7,421 bases of DNA, from contig DDHL01000025.1 of assembly GCA_002352945.1 (NCBI GenBank), forward strand, positions 18,067 to 25,487, read 5' to 3'. Under the pieces are notes generated by a model. The model ran no database searches. It saw only the letters and a program-made list of their open reading frames with translations, and was not told the origin of the DNA. Below are positions 1-5,289 of this stretch, in pieces (position 1 is the first letter of the stretch; every line of letters begins with the position of its first letter). The position numbers were made by a program, and so were the translations under genes. Source of the stretch: Campylobacteraceae bacterium UBA1877. Lineage in GTDB: Bacteria > Campylobacterota > Campylobacteria > Campylobacterales > Campylobacteraceae.

Positions 1-368
1 CTGGCGGACAACATGTTAATAAAACCGATAGCGCAATACGTATCACCCATATTCCAACAAATATTGTAGTTCAGTGTCAAAATGACCGAAGCCAGCATAA
101 AAATAGAGCAAATGCTATGAAAATGTTAAAATCGAGACTTTACGAATTTGAACTTGAAAAGCAAAAAGCTGCAAAAGATGGGGTTGTCAAAAGCGATATT
201 GGCTGGGGTCATCAGATACGAAGTTATGTACTTGCCCCTTATCAACAAGTAAAAGATACGCGCAGCAATATGGCATATTCTCAAATTGATGCAATTTTAG
301 ATGGGGACATTACAAAAATAATTGAAGATGTTCTGATTTCTCAACAAAGCAAGAAAGGAGACTCGTGA
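1..368 (+). CDS. prfB: Peptide chain release factor 2, C-terminal part (5' truncated)
   Basis: Release factor 2 reads UGA and UAA stop codons and triggers peptide release on the ribosome. The frame is open from base 3, giving 121 residues and a TGA stop. The first residues are the catalytic GGQ loop (GGQHVNKT), whose glutamine acts in the peptidyl transferase centre. They are followed by the conserved ITHIPT and [11 protein letters not shown] blocks. A downstream [14 protein letters not shown] segment is typical of RF2. The codon-recognition domain and any RF2 frameshift site lie outside the window. The C-terminal end ([10 protein letters not shown]) is hydrophilic and looks unconserved. The stop overlaps the GTG start of the next gene by four bases (GTGA), so the two are probably co-translated. 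RF1 is less likely because the match is to RF2-specific blocks. Confidence 0.96.
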   Translation, partial: GGQHVNKTDSAIRITHIPTNIVVQCQNDRSQHKNRANAMKMLKSRLYEFELEKQKAAKDGVVKSDIGWGHQIRSYVLAPYQQVKDTRSNMAYSQIDAILDGDITKIIEDVLISQQSKKGDS

Positions 369-694
369 CACGAGAAGCTTTATTGACCCAATTGGGTTAT
401 AGTATAAATGATGGTGCCTTGGCTCAACTAGATAGTGCAATCTCTAATACACCCGGTTTTGACCATATTGGGAAGCACATAATTACACTGCACGATCGTT
501 TGGTGCCTCGATCCTCTTTCGTGGCTCTTTCTAGTAGCAAACCCCTTTTTAAGATAAAAAATATGGCTACTAGTAAAGAGGATATTGATGAGGTAAATGA
601 AATTATTCAAAAGTGGGCAGATAAGTTTAAAGTTGTCCTTGAAAAGGTACCTGGCAAAGAGACTTTTTATATAAAAGGATTTAAAAAAGCATAA
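365..694 (+). CDS. Conserved-looking hypothetical protein, coupled to prfB
   Basis: This gene encodes 109 residues with no function I recognise. The start is GTG at 365, overlapping the prfB stop as GTGA. A strong Shine-Dalgarno sequence, AAAGGAG (354-360), lies inside the end of prfB and supports this start. The protein looks soluble: no signal peptide, membrane helix or cysteine is visible. The N-terminal half (about 1-50) looks helical and contains [17 protein letters not shown]. The middle (about 52-75) is serine- and lysine-rich. The C-terminal part (about 72-109) has an acidic helix and ends in a lysine-rich, probably beta segment ([11 protein letters not shown]). I have the impression that similar proteins occur in other Campylobacterota, but I could not search. 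The tight coupling suggests co-expression with release factor 2, which does not establish a shared function. Transcription probably ends at the hairpin starting 5 bases after the stop. Confidence 0.85.
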   Translation: MTREALLTQLGYSINDGALAQLDSAISNTPGFDHIGKHIITLHDRLVPRSSFVALSSSKPLFKIKNMATSKEDIDEVNEIIQKWADKFKVVLEKVPGKETFYIKGFKKA

Positions 695-698
695 AACC

Positions 699-745
699 AA
701 AAACCCTGTTTTTAGCTTTACATGCAAAGCAAGAGCAGGGTTTTT
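699..745. terminator. Bidirectional intrinsic terminator between converging genes
   Basis: The arms AAAAACCCTG (699-708) and CAGGGTTTTT (736-745) pair perfectly over 10 bp. On the + strand the right arm ends in a T5 tract, ending the prfB transcript. On the - strand the same stem is followed by TTTTTGGTTTT, ending dnaX. The 27-nt loop holds a second short hairpin, GCTTT/AAAGC (715-719/726-730), around ACATGC, a degenerate version of the TACATGTA repeat. The large structured loop is unusual for an intrinsic terminator. Confidence 0.8.
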
Positions 746-768
746 AGCCTTTACATGTAAAGGCTAAA
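743..768. repeat. 26-bp perfect palindrome centred on TACATGTA
   Basis: Thirteen bases (TTTAGCCTTTACA) are followed by their exact reverse complement, with the centre between 755 and 756. The palindrome shares its left edge with the terminator's T tract and contains the TAG stop codon of dnaX (764-766). Its core, TTTACATGTAAA (750-761), recurs elsewhere in the window. As RNA it could add a second hairpin before the dnaX terminator; as DNA it looks like a protein-binding or iterated palindromic site. Confidence 0.85.
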
Positions 769-2371
769 CCTTTCTTTTGATTTGTATCTTTTTGGGCGGA
801 AAAAGCTCGGTAGCTTTTTGGATGATTGGATCGTTTAAAATAGTTTCTGGGTCAACCTCTCTTGTTCCCTCTTCTACGATAGAACTTACACATCCTGCGC
901 TTCCTTGTTCTTGGTTGTTTTTTGTATCTTCTTTGTCTTCTTGAGGTTCAATATTTTTTGAAGGCTCAGGCGGCTTTGAGGCTGTAATTTCGATGCGAGT
1001 ATCAATTCCAAAAACCTCTTTTGCAAAGTGCTTAATAATTCCAGAAGCATTACGCAACCGGGTTTTGCACGCATCATTTACAAAAGAGGAGAGCTTTAAG
1101 GTATTGTCTTCATAGGCAACAAATCTCACATAATCTTCAAAACATTTTCCCAAGTCAAAATCTCTATCATAAAGCTTATCAACAAGTTTTTTATACTGGT
1201 CACCAAAGTCACTCTTTGCAGGCTGGCTTGGAGTTTCATTTTGGGGTTTGTTGGTTTGTGGGATTTGTGGAGCTTGAGCTGGGCTGGTTTCAAAAGTGCG
1301 GAATTTTTCCTCTTCAAGAGAGTTTATCATCTCCTCAATGCTTTTAATATTTAACGCTTCAAGCATTTTAAAAAAAACAAGAGTTAAAACAAATCCATTG
1401 TCTGCATTAATAAACAAAAGCTGTTTTGCTTCGCTTAAGATTCGAAAAAACCTTTCGCACAAAAGCGTTGAAAAGCGGCTATCTTGTTCAAAAAACTTCT
1501 CTTTTAAGTAGGCAATAAGTTCATCAATAACAGTTTCACACTCATAATCTTCAAGCTCTTTGACAAGATTTAATAATCCTCTTTTATCCTCTTTAAAGAG
1601 TGTTTCAAAGATTGCATCCAATTTTTGCGGGTCTAAAAGACCTAGCATATTTGCAACGGTTTTTGCACCAACATTTCCTTTTGAATACAAAATTGCTTGG
1701 TCTAAAAGGGTGAGTGTATCTCTTAAAGAACCATTTCCAGAGCGAGCTAGCATTTCAAGTGCTTCTATTTCATAGTTAATATTTTCTTGATTAAGAATGT
1801 GGCTTAAATGGTGGACTATATCGCTTTTTGCAATCTGTTTAAATCTAAAATGCTGGGTGCGTGAGAGAATTGTGGCTGGAAGTTTAAGTGGATCAGTAGT
1901 TGCCAAAATGAATTTTACATAACTTGGCGGCTCTTCTAAAGTTTTTAGCAGGGCATTAAATGCCTCTTTTGTGAGCATATGAACTTCATCGATAATAAAA
2001 ATTTTATATCTGGCAGTTGTAGGACGGTACTTTGTCTGCTCAATCAAATCTCGAATATCATCAATTTTACGGCTACTTGCTGCGTCCATTTCGATTATAT
2101 CAATGTGGCGATTTTCATTTGCCATGGTGCAATTGATGCAAGTTTCACATGGATTTGCAGTGGGGCCATGGTCGCACACTAATGCTTTAGAAAAGATACG
2201 AGCAGTAGATGTTTTACCACTTCCTCTAAGACCAGAAAAAAGATATGCATGTGAGAGCCTATTAGCACTTAGTGCTTGGGTGAGTGTTTGCGTGATGGCA
2301 TCTTGTCCAATGAGTCGCTCAAAGGATTTTGGGCGATATTTTAAGGCTAACACAGAAGAAGAATCAGACAT
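764..2371 (-). CDS. dnaX: DNA polymerase III subunit tau (clamp loader ATPase)
   Basis: DnaX forms the motor of the clamp loader, which places the beta sliding clamp on DNA and ties it to the replisome. The protein is 535 residues. It begins with SVLALKYRPKSFERLIGQ, a family hallmark. The Walker A motif GLRGSGKT is at 47-54, a zinc site of four cysteines at 66, 75, 78 and 81, Walker B DEVH at 128-131, the SRT arginine-finger motif at 170-172, and sensor 2 GSLRDTL at 214-220. The collar domain follows to about 350. A proline- and glutamine-rich linker (362-385), a tau-type domain and an acidic tail ending in KKIQIKRKV complete it. I chose ATG at 2371 because AGGAG (2379-2383) is 7 nt upstream; a GTG one codon earlier (2374) is too close. 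A U8 run at codons 332-334 is discussed in the findings. Confidence 0.96.
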   Translation of the reverse strand: MSDSSSVLALKYRPKSFERLIGQDAITQTLTQALSANRLSHAYLFSGLRGSGKTSTARIFSKALVCDHGPTANPCETCINCTMANENRHIDIIEMDAASSRKIDDIRDLIEQTKYRPTTARYKIFIIDEVHMLTKEAFNALLKTLEEPPSYVKFILATTDPLKLPATILSRTQHFRFKQIAKSDIVHHLSHILNQENINYEIEALEMLARSGNGSLRDTLTLLDQAILYSKGNVGAKTVANMLGLLDPQKLDAIFETLFKEDKRGLLNLVKELEDYECETVIDELIAYLKEKFFEQDSRFSTLLCERFFRILSEAKQLLFINADNGFVLTLVFFKMLEALNIKSIEEMINSLEEEKFRTFETSPAQAPQIPQTNKPQNETPSQPAKSDFGDQYKKLVDKLYDRDFDLGKCFEDYVRFVAYEDNTLKLSSFVNDACKTRLRNASGIIKHFAKEVFGIDTRIEITASKPPEPSKNIEPQEDKEDTKNNQEQGSAGCVSSIVEEGTREVDPETILNDPIIQKATELFPPKKIQIKRKV

Positions 2372-2385
2372 CACTAGGCTCCTAT

Positions 2386-2395
2386 TTACATGTAA
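2386..2395. repeat. TTACATGTAA palindrome in the dnaX 5' leader
   Basis: This exact 10-bp palindrome lies just upstream of the dnaX Shine-Dalgarno sequence and just after the predicted -10 box. It is one of five exact TACATGTA copies in the window. Its position would suit an operator or a translation-control site. Confidence 0.7.
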
Positions 2396-2406
2396 GGATA
2401 TATTTG

Positions 2407-2412
2407 ATTGTA
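2407..2412 (-). promoter_or_regulatory. Possible dnaX -10 box (TACAAT)
   Basis: TACAAT reads leftward, 35 bases before the dnaX ATG, and would place the transcript start near base 2400. No -35 box is recognisable at the usual distance, as is common in Campylobacterota promoters. The flanking sequence is AT-rich. The call is tentative because such hexamers are frequent in AT-rich DNA. Confidence 0.4.
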
Positions 2413-2432
2413 CTAGAAAATTGATTAAGCTT

Positions 2433-2441
2433 TGGTATAAT
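2433..2441 (+). promoter_or_regulatory. Extended -10 promoter of the small lipoprotein gene
   Basis: TGGTATAAT is a perfect extended -10 element (TGn plus the TATAAT consensus). It lies 26 bases before the GTG start at 2468 and predicts a transcript start near 2448. No good -35 box is present, which an extended -10 does not need. It is the strongest promoter-like sequence on the + strand here. Confidence 0.7.
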
Positions 2442-2467
2442 GGAGTAAAAATTTTAAAGGAGTTTGG

Positions 2468-2572
2468 GTGAAGCAGATTGTGGCTGCAACATTAATCATT
2501 CTTGGAATTGCAGCGCTATTTTCAGGATGTGAACGCAGTGATTATCAGCATCCTTTGCACCGTAAAGGCTAA
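2468..2572 (+). CDS. Small putative lipoprotein, 34 residues
   Basis: This short GTG-start gene is easily missed. The protein starts MKQIVAATLIILGIAALFSG, a signal peptide with one lysine and a long hydrophobic core, ending in a lipobox-like LFSGC. Cys21 would be lipidated, leaving a mature peptide of only 14 residues, CERSDYQHPLHRKG. Phe at the -3 position of the lipobox is less usual than Leu but tolerated. Support for expression comes from AAAGGAG (2456-2462) 5 nt before the start and the extended -10 promoter at 2433-2441. The gene is divergent from dnaX, and its TAA overlaps the murI stop on the other strand. Glu at +2 would not by itself signal inner-membrane retention. The size recalls tiny lipoproteins such as LptM, but the mature part lacks the LptM pattern, so I assign no function. 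Confidence 0.8.
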   Translation: MKQIVAATLIILGIAALFSGCERSDYQHPLHRKG

Positions 2573-2588
2573 GGTTTTAACCCTAGCC
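2567..2588. other. Imperfect hairpin at the converging ends of the lipoprotein gene and murI
   Basis: GGCTA at 2567-2571 pairs with TAGCC at 2584-2588. Four more pairs (GGTT with AACC) follow past one A/C mismatch, closing on a TT loop. It covers both stop codons. Neither strand has a clear T tract after it, so it is at best a weak terminator or an RNA-end stabiliser. Confidence 0.35.
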
Positions 2589-3318
2589 ACTGGTTTGCAA
2601 TACGCTTTAGGTTTTCTGGATTTTCAGATGAGAAAAGTTTCAAAGAGGTATTAGTTTTTGTTTTTGGCATTTGCAATGAAGCTTGCAAATGCTCTACAAT
2701 CGCCTCTCCAGAGTGAATAAGAGTTGCCTTTGGAAAATAGTTTTGGATGGGCTTTTGTATCAAAGGAAAGTGGGTGCATCCTAAAATGATGCCTTTTGGG
2801 TCAATATCAACTGGATCAAAATAGTGCTTCATTGTCTGCTCAAGCACTGGGCCATCTAGTAGTCCCTCTTCTACAATTGGAACAAATAGAGTCGGAGCAA
2901 GGGCGCTTAAATTTTCATATCCAAAATTTTTTAAGAGTGTTTGGTATTTTTGGCTTGCAATTGTTGCTTTTGTGCCAAGGATTAAGATGGGGGCTTTTTT
3001 ATCGGCAATTTTATTTTTAACAGCAATGGCTCCTGGCTCAATAACTCCAAAAACAGGAAATGGGGCTTTTTGACGAAGCTCTGGAATTGCATAAGCACTA
3101 ACTGAGTTGCAAGCGCAAATTAAAACATCAATCTCAAAATTTTTAAAAAACTCCAAAGCTTCCAAAGAGTATCGAATGATAGTATTTTGGTCTTTAACTC
3201 CATATGGAACTCTAGCGGTATCGCCATAGTAGATAATCTCATCAAAAAGATGGTGGGCAAGGAGGCTTTTTACAACACTAAGCCCCCCAACTCCGCTATC
3301 AAATACGCCAGCGCGCAA
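2569..3318 (-). CDS. murI: Glutamate racemase
   Basis: MurI interconverts L- and D-glutamate in the cytoplasm and supplies D-glutamate for the peptidoglycan stem peptide. The protein is 249 residues, close to the family norm. The N-terminal GVFDSGVGGLSV carries Asp7 and Ser8. YGDTARVPYG is at 31-40. The two catalytic cysteines are C70 in CACNS and C181 in GCTHFPL, with His183 after the second; this numbering equals that of the Helicobacter pylori enzyme as I recall it. The start is TTG at 3318, fixed by the family N-terminus (hydrophobic residue then GVFDSG). An AAGG Shine-Dalgarno lies in the last codons of rho, and only 2 nt separate the rho stop from this start, so the genes form one operon with likely coupled translation. 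The weak start codon may keep racemase levels low. Confidence 0.97.
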   Translation of the reverse strand: MRAGVFDSGVGGLSVVKSLLAHHLFDEIIYYGDTARVPYGVKDQNTIIRYSLEALEFFKNFEIDVLICACNSVSAYAIPELRQKAPFPVFGVIEPGAIAVKNKIADKKAPILILGTKATIASQKYQTLLKNFGYENLSALAPTLFVPIVEEGLLDGPVLEQTMKHYFDPVDIDPKGIILGCTHFPLIQKPIQNYFPKATLIHSGEAIVEHLQASLQMPKTKTNTSLKLFSSENPENLKRIANQWLGLKP

Positions 3319-3320
3319 TT

Positions 3321-4646
3321 TTAACCTTCATTTAGTGTTGAGAGCAGTTCGGCATTTCCTGAGGTTTTAAGCATTTTTGCATAGAGAAATTTAAGAGCTT
3401 CAACATCTTCCATTTGTGAAATTGCAGTTCTAATAGCCCAAATTTTTTGCAAATCATCTGGAGAGAGTAAGAGCTCTTCTTTTCTAGTTCCAGATTTCAT
3501 AATGTTAATTGCTGGGTAAATTCTACGATCAGAAATATTGCGATCAAGTACAATTTCGCTATTTCCAGTACCTTTAAACTCTTCAAAAATTACCTCATCC
3601 ATCCTGCTTCCAGTCTCAATAAGTGCAGTGGCAACAATGGTAAGACTGCCGCCATTTTCAATATTTCTAGCTGCACCAAAAAACCGCTTTGGCTTATGGA
3701 GTGCATTTGCATCCACACCGCCACTTAAAACCTTGCCGCTAGATGGGGTAACTGTATTGTAAGCTCTTGCTAAACGGGTTATTGAATCAAGAAGAATAAT
3801 TACATCTTTACCCATTTCAACGCGGCGTTTTGCCTTTTCGATAACTAGTTCAGCCACGCGCACGTGGTTGGAGGCTGGCAGATCAAAAGTAGAGCTAAAA
3901 ACTTCACCTTTGACGCAGCGCTGCATATCGGTAACCTCTTCTGGACGTTCGTCAATTAATAGTACAATAAGTTCGGTTTCAGGATGGTTGTGAGAAATGC
4001 CGTGGGCAATCTCTTTCATTAGTTCAGTTTTACCACTTCTAGGAGGCGCTACAATAAGTCCACGCTGCCCTTTTCCGATAGGAGTAAATAGATCAAGCAT
4101 TCTGCCTGTTAGCTTCATCGGGTCAAACTCAAGGCGGAAAGCCTCAGTTGGATAAAGAGGAGTAAGGTTATCAAAAAGCGGGCGCTGTTTTGACTCTTGC
4201 ATAGGCAAGTAGTTAATTGCTTCAATTTTTAATAGTGCATAGTAGCGCTCTTGGTCTTTTGGAGGCCTTACTTGACCGGTAACAATATCGCCTGTTCTTA
4301 GAGCGAATTTGCGAATTTGAGTGCTTGATACATAAGCGTCATTTGGACTGTTTGATAGGTTTGAATCGGTTGCTCTTAAAAACCCATAACCCTCATTGGA
4401 CATTTCTAAAATGCCAGTAAATAGGATGTATCCACCCTTTGTAGTTTGGGTTTTGAGAATTTCAAACATTAAATCTTGACGCTTAAACTCTTGAGGATTT
4501 TCAACGCCTGCCTTCTCAGCAATTTGAAGAAGGTTTTTTAAATCTAGCTTTCTTAAATCCTCGATTTTGTATCCCTCAACAGGGATATGCGTGCGGTGAT
4601 GTCCGCCCTTGGAGTGGTGTTTTCCATTTGTGGTGCTTTCGCCCAT
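3321..4646 (-). CDS. rho: Transcription termination factor Rho
   Basis: Rho is the hexameric RNA helicase that ends transcription of untranslated RNA. The protein is 441 residues. The first 20 residues are a histidine- and glycine-rich tail ([11 protein letters not shown]) absent from E. coli Rho. The Rho N-terminal helical domain spans about 25-67. The RNA-binding cold-shock-like domain spans about 72-146 and contains EGYGFLRA. The ATPase core holds Walker A APPRSGKT (200-207), the [12 protein letters not shown] block (232-243), Walker B VIILLDS (282-288), the Q-loop segment [20 protein letters not shown] (306-325), and the KGTGNSEI loop (358-365) followed by [14 protein letters not shown]. 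No key residue is missing. The ATG start has AAGGA (4650-4654) upstream. rho is first in an operon with murI and has its own promoter and structured leader. Confidence 0.98.
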   Translation of the reverse strand: MGESTTNGKHHSKGGHHRTHIPVEGYKIEDLRKLDLKNLLQIAEKAGVENPQEFKRQDLMFEILKTQTTKGGYILFTGILEMSNEGYGFLRATDSNLSNSPNDAYVSSTQIRKFALRTGDIVTGQVRPPKDQERYYALLKIEAINYLPMQESKQRPLFDNLTPLYPTEAFRLEFDPMKLTGRMLDLFTPIGKGQRGLIVAPPRSGKTELMKEIAHGISHNHPETELIVLLIDERPEEVTDMQRCVKGEVFSSTFDLPASNHVRVAELVIEKAKRRVEMGKDVIILLDSITRLARAYNTVTPSSGKVLSGGVDANALHKPKRFFGAARNIENGGSLTIVATALIETGSRMDEVIFEEFKGTGNSEIVLDRNISDRRIYPAINIMKSGTRKEELLLSPDDLQKIWAIRTAISQMEDVEALKFLYAKMLKTSGNAELLSTLNEG

Positions 4647-4754
4647 AGTTCCTTCTTTTAGTAGTTGAATATTCTGTTACAATAACTGCAGAGCAGAAAG
4701 TCTGCCCGTAGGCACATGCATGAGAGCTGTGTGTAATAGTCGGGGCAAATGAGA
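4647..4754 (-). promoter_or_regulatory. rho 5' leader: C-rich, hairpin-bearing, possible self-attenuation region
   Basis: About 107 nt lie between the predicted transcript start and the rho ATG. The first 47 nt of the RNA (4754 down to 4708) contain 17 C but only 6 G, a C-over-G bias like that of Rho-loading (rut) sites. Two small hairpins follow, GCAGA-CTT-TCTGC (4693-4705) and GTTA-TTG-TAAC (4676-4686). TGCCC near the 5' end could also pair with GGGCA before the first hairpin. In E. coli, rho is known to attenuate itself in its leader; a similar role here is my inference. Confidence 0.5.
4677..4721 (-). CDS. Possible rho leader peptide (14 residues)
   Basis: Inside the rho leader an ATG opens a 14-codon frame, MHVPTGRLSALQLL, ending in TAA 30 nt before the rho ATG. 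No Shine-Dalgarno precedes it. Translation would cover the first hairpin and end inside the second, which could tie rho expression to ribosome occupancy. E. coli rho also has an upstream leader peptide (rhoL). With no ribosome-binding site this may be a chance frame. Confidence 0.25.
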   Translation of the reverse strand: MHVPTGRLSALQLL

Positions 4755-4759
4755 ACCTA

Positions 4760-4788
4760 ATTTTATACTAAACCTACGTTCATGTCAA
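4760..4788 (-). promoter_or_regulatory. rho promoter, full sigma70-type
   Basis: A consensus -35 TTGACA (4788 to 4783) and a -10 TAAAAT (4765 to 4760) are separated by exactly 17 nt, reading leftward. The -35 box overlaps the TGA stop of the upstream membrane protein gene. The predicted transcript start is near 4753. It is the only promoter here with a clear -35 box, so rho-murI should be well expressed. Confidence 0.75.
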
Positions 4789-5180
4789 GCAAAGGCTCCA
4801 TAAAAAAGCATTCCATAAAAAACCGCGGGCAATAGTTTCATATACCAAGGAAATGGTTGGTTAGTACTTAGTAAAGTAGAATAGATACCAAGCGGCTTAT
4901 TGTTGCTCATTCGATCAACTATTACAAGTTTTGTGCAAATATCTATAAATTTTATGCCAACAATTAAGCTTGCGAATATGTAGTTGCAGTTTAAAATCAT
5001 CATACAAAAAATAACATAATAAAAACTTGGATGAAAGATTATAAAAAGAAGCACACTCTTTTTGTATACGCGTACAAGATTTTCTAAATAGGCGTGGATT
5101 GTGCTGCCTTGCTGCCAAAAAACTTCAAATAATTCAAAAAAGATTAATCCGATTAAAAGAGAAAAGATGGAGGTTTCCAT
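4785..5180 (-). CDS. Hypothetical four-helix membrane protein
   Basis: This gene encodes 131 residues with no family I recognise. Hydrophobic segments at about 4-21, 43-64, 66-88 and 113-130 predict four membrane helices. The loop between helices 1 and 2 holds QQGSTIHAYLENLVRVYKKS, and helix 2 contains HPSFYY. The loop between helices 3 and 4 is polar (DRMSNNKPLG). There are no obvious catalytic motifs; cysteines at 59, 65 and 82 lie in membrane segments. I prefer ATG at 5180: the frame extends to a GTG at 5264, but that segment (MIVYCSFPHSRLSINIIYNK) looks non-coding and contains two TATAAT boxes. No clear Shine-Dalgarno precedes either start. The gene is upstream of rho on the same strand and divergent from the copper ATPase; a link to either is unproven. 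Confidence 0.75.
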   Translation of the reverse strand: METSIFSLLIGLIFFELFEVFWQQGSTIHAYLENLVRVYKKSVLLFIIFHPSFYYVIFCMMILNCNYIFASLIVGIKFIDICTKLVIVDRMSNNKPLGIYSTLLSTNQPFPWYMKLLPAVFYGMLFYGAFA

Positions 5181-5181
5181 G

Positions 5182-5195
5182 GGTGAAATTTTACC
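5182..5195. promoter_or_regulatory. Near-perfect 14-bp inverted repeat just before the membrane protein start
   Basis: GGTGAAATTTTACC is a palindrome apart from one mismatched pair (5185/5192). It lies one base before the ATG at 5180 and about 6-20 nt after the predicted transcript start, where a Shine-Dalgarno sequence is expected but absent. It could be an operator or a chance symmetry in AT-rich DNA. Confidence 0.3.
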
Positions 5196-5207
5196 AAAAA
5201 AACTTTT

Positions 5208-5220
5208 ATTATAGATTATA
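5208..5220 (-). promoter_or_regulatory. Two TATAAT boxes for the membrane protein gene
   Basis: Reading leftward, TATAAT occurs at 5220-5215 and again at 5213-5208. Both match the -10 consensus exactly and lie 28-40 bases before the ATG at 5180. No -35 box is visible. They support the shorter start, because a transcript from here could not contain the GTG at 5264. Confidence 0.55.
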
Positions 5221-5248
5221 TTGATACTAAGGCGACTGTGAGGAAAGC

Positions 5249-5259
5249 TACAATATACT
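5249..5259 (+). promoter_or_regulatory. Possible ATPase promoter -10 (TACAAT / TATACT)
   Basis: The overlapping hexamers TACAAT (5249-5254) and TATACT (5254-5259) lie 31-41 bases before the ATPase ATG. Either would start the transcript near 5262-5267, directly before the TTTACATGTAAA palindrome. No -35 box is recognised, so the call is tentative. Confidence 0.4.
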
Positions 5260-5269
5260 ATCACTTTAA

Positions 5270-5281
5270 TTTACATGTAAA
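5270..5281. repeat. TTTACATGTAAA palindrome in the ATPase 5' leader
   Basis: This perfect 12-bp palindrome ends 8 bases before the ATPase ATG, and its right arm overlaps the weak Shine-Dalgarno-like AAAG (5279-5282). It sits between the predicted -10 box and the start codon, the same arrangement as the copy before dnaX. Confidence 0.75.
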
Positions 5282-5289
5282 GATATGAT

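Noticed and set aside
428..727. Leftward 99-codon open frame opposite the prfB-coupled gene
   Set aside because: It lies fully antisense to the well-supported 365-694 gene, has no ribosome-binding site, and runs through the terminator region; its product looks like random low-complexity sequence.
917..924. A AAA AAC slippery heptamer in dnaX (leftward, codons 483-485)
   Set aside because: A -1 slip here would stop about 20 codons later, near the end of the protein, so it would not make a gamma-like form. A short A run in a lysine/asparagine-rich linker is expected in AT-rich DNA.
2103..2471. Rightward 122-codon open frame opposite the start of dnaX
   Set aside because: It is antisense to the conserved DnaX ATPase domain, and its product carries no recognisable motif. 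The real rightward gene here starts at 2468 in another frame.
2562..2572. GTAAAGGCTAA shared with the right half of the 26-bp palindrome (757-767)
   Set aside because: An 11-base match without the palindromic partner or the TACATGTA core; here it encodes the end of the lipoprotein (RKG and stop), so chance is adequate.
4681..4760. Structured small RNA or known riboswitch upstream of rho
   Set aside because: I compared it by eye with TPP-type and signal recognition particle RNA signatures and saw no match; the simpler explanation is an ordinary rho leader.
5181..5264. N-terminal extension of the membrane protein to a GTG at 5264
   Set aside because: The added 28 residues include the promoter-like TATAAT boxes and look non-coding, no Shine-Dalgarno precedes the GTG, and the first membrane helix fits the ATG at 5180.
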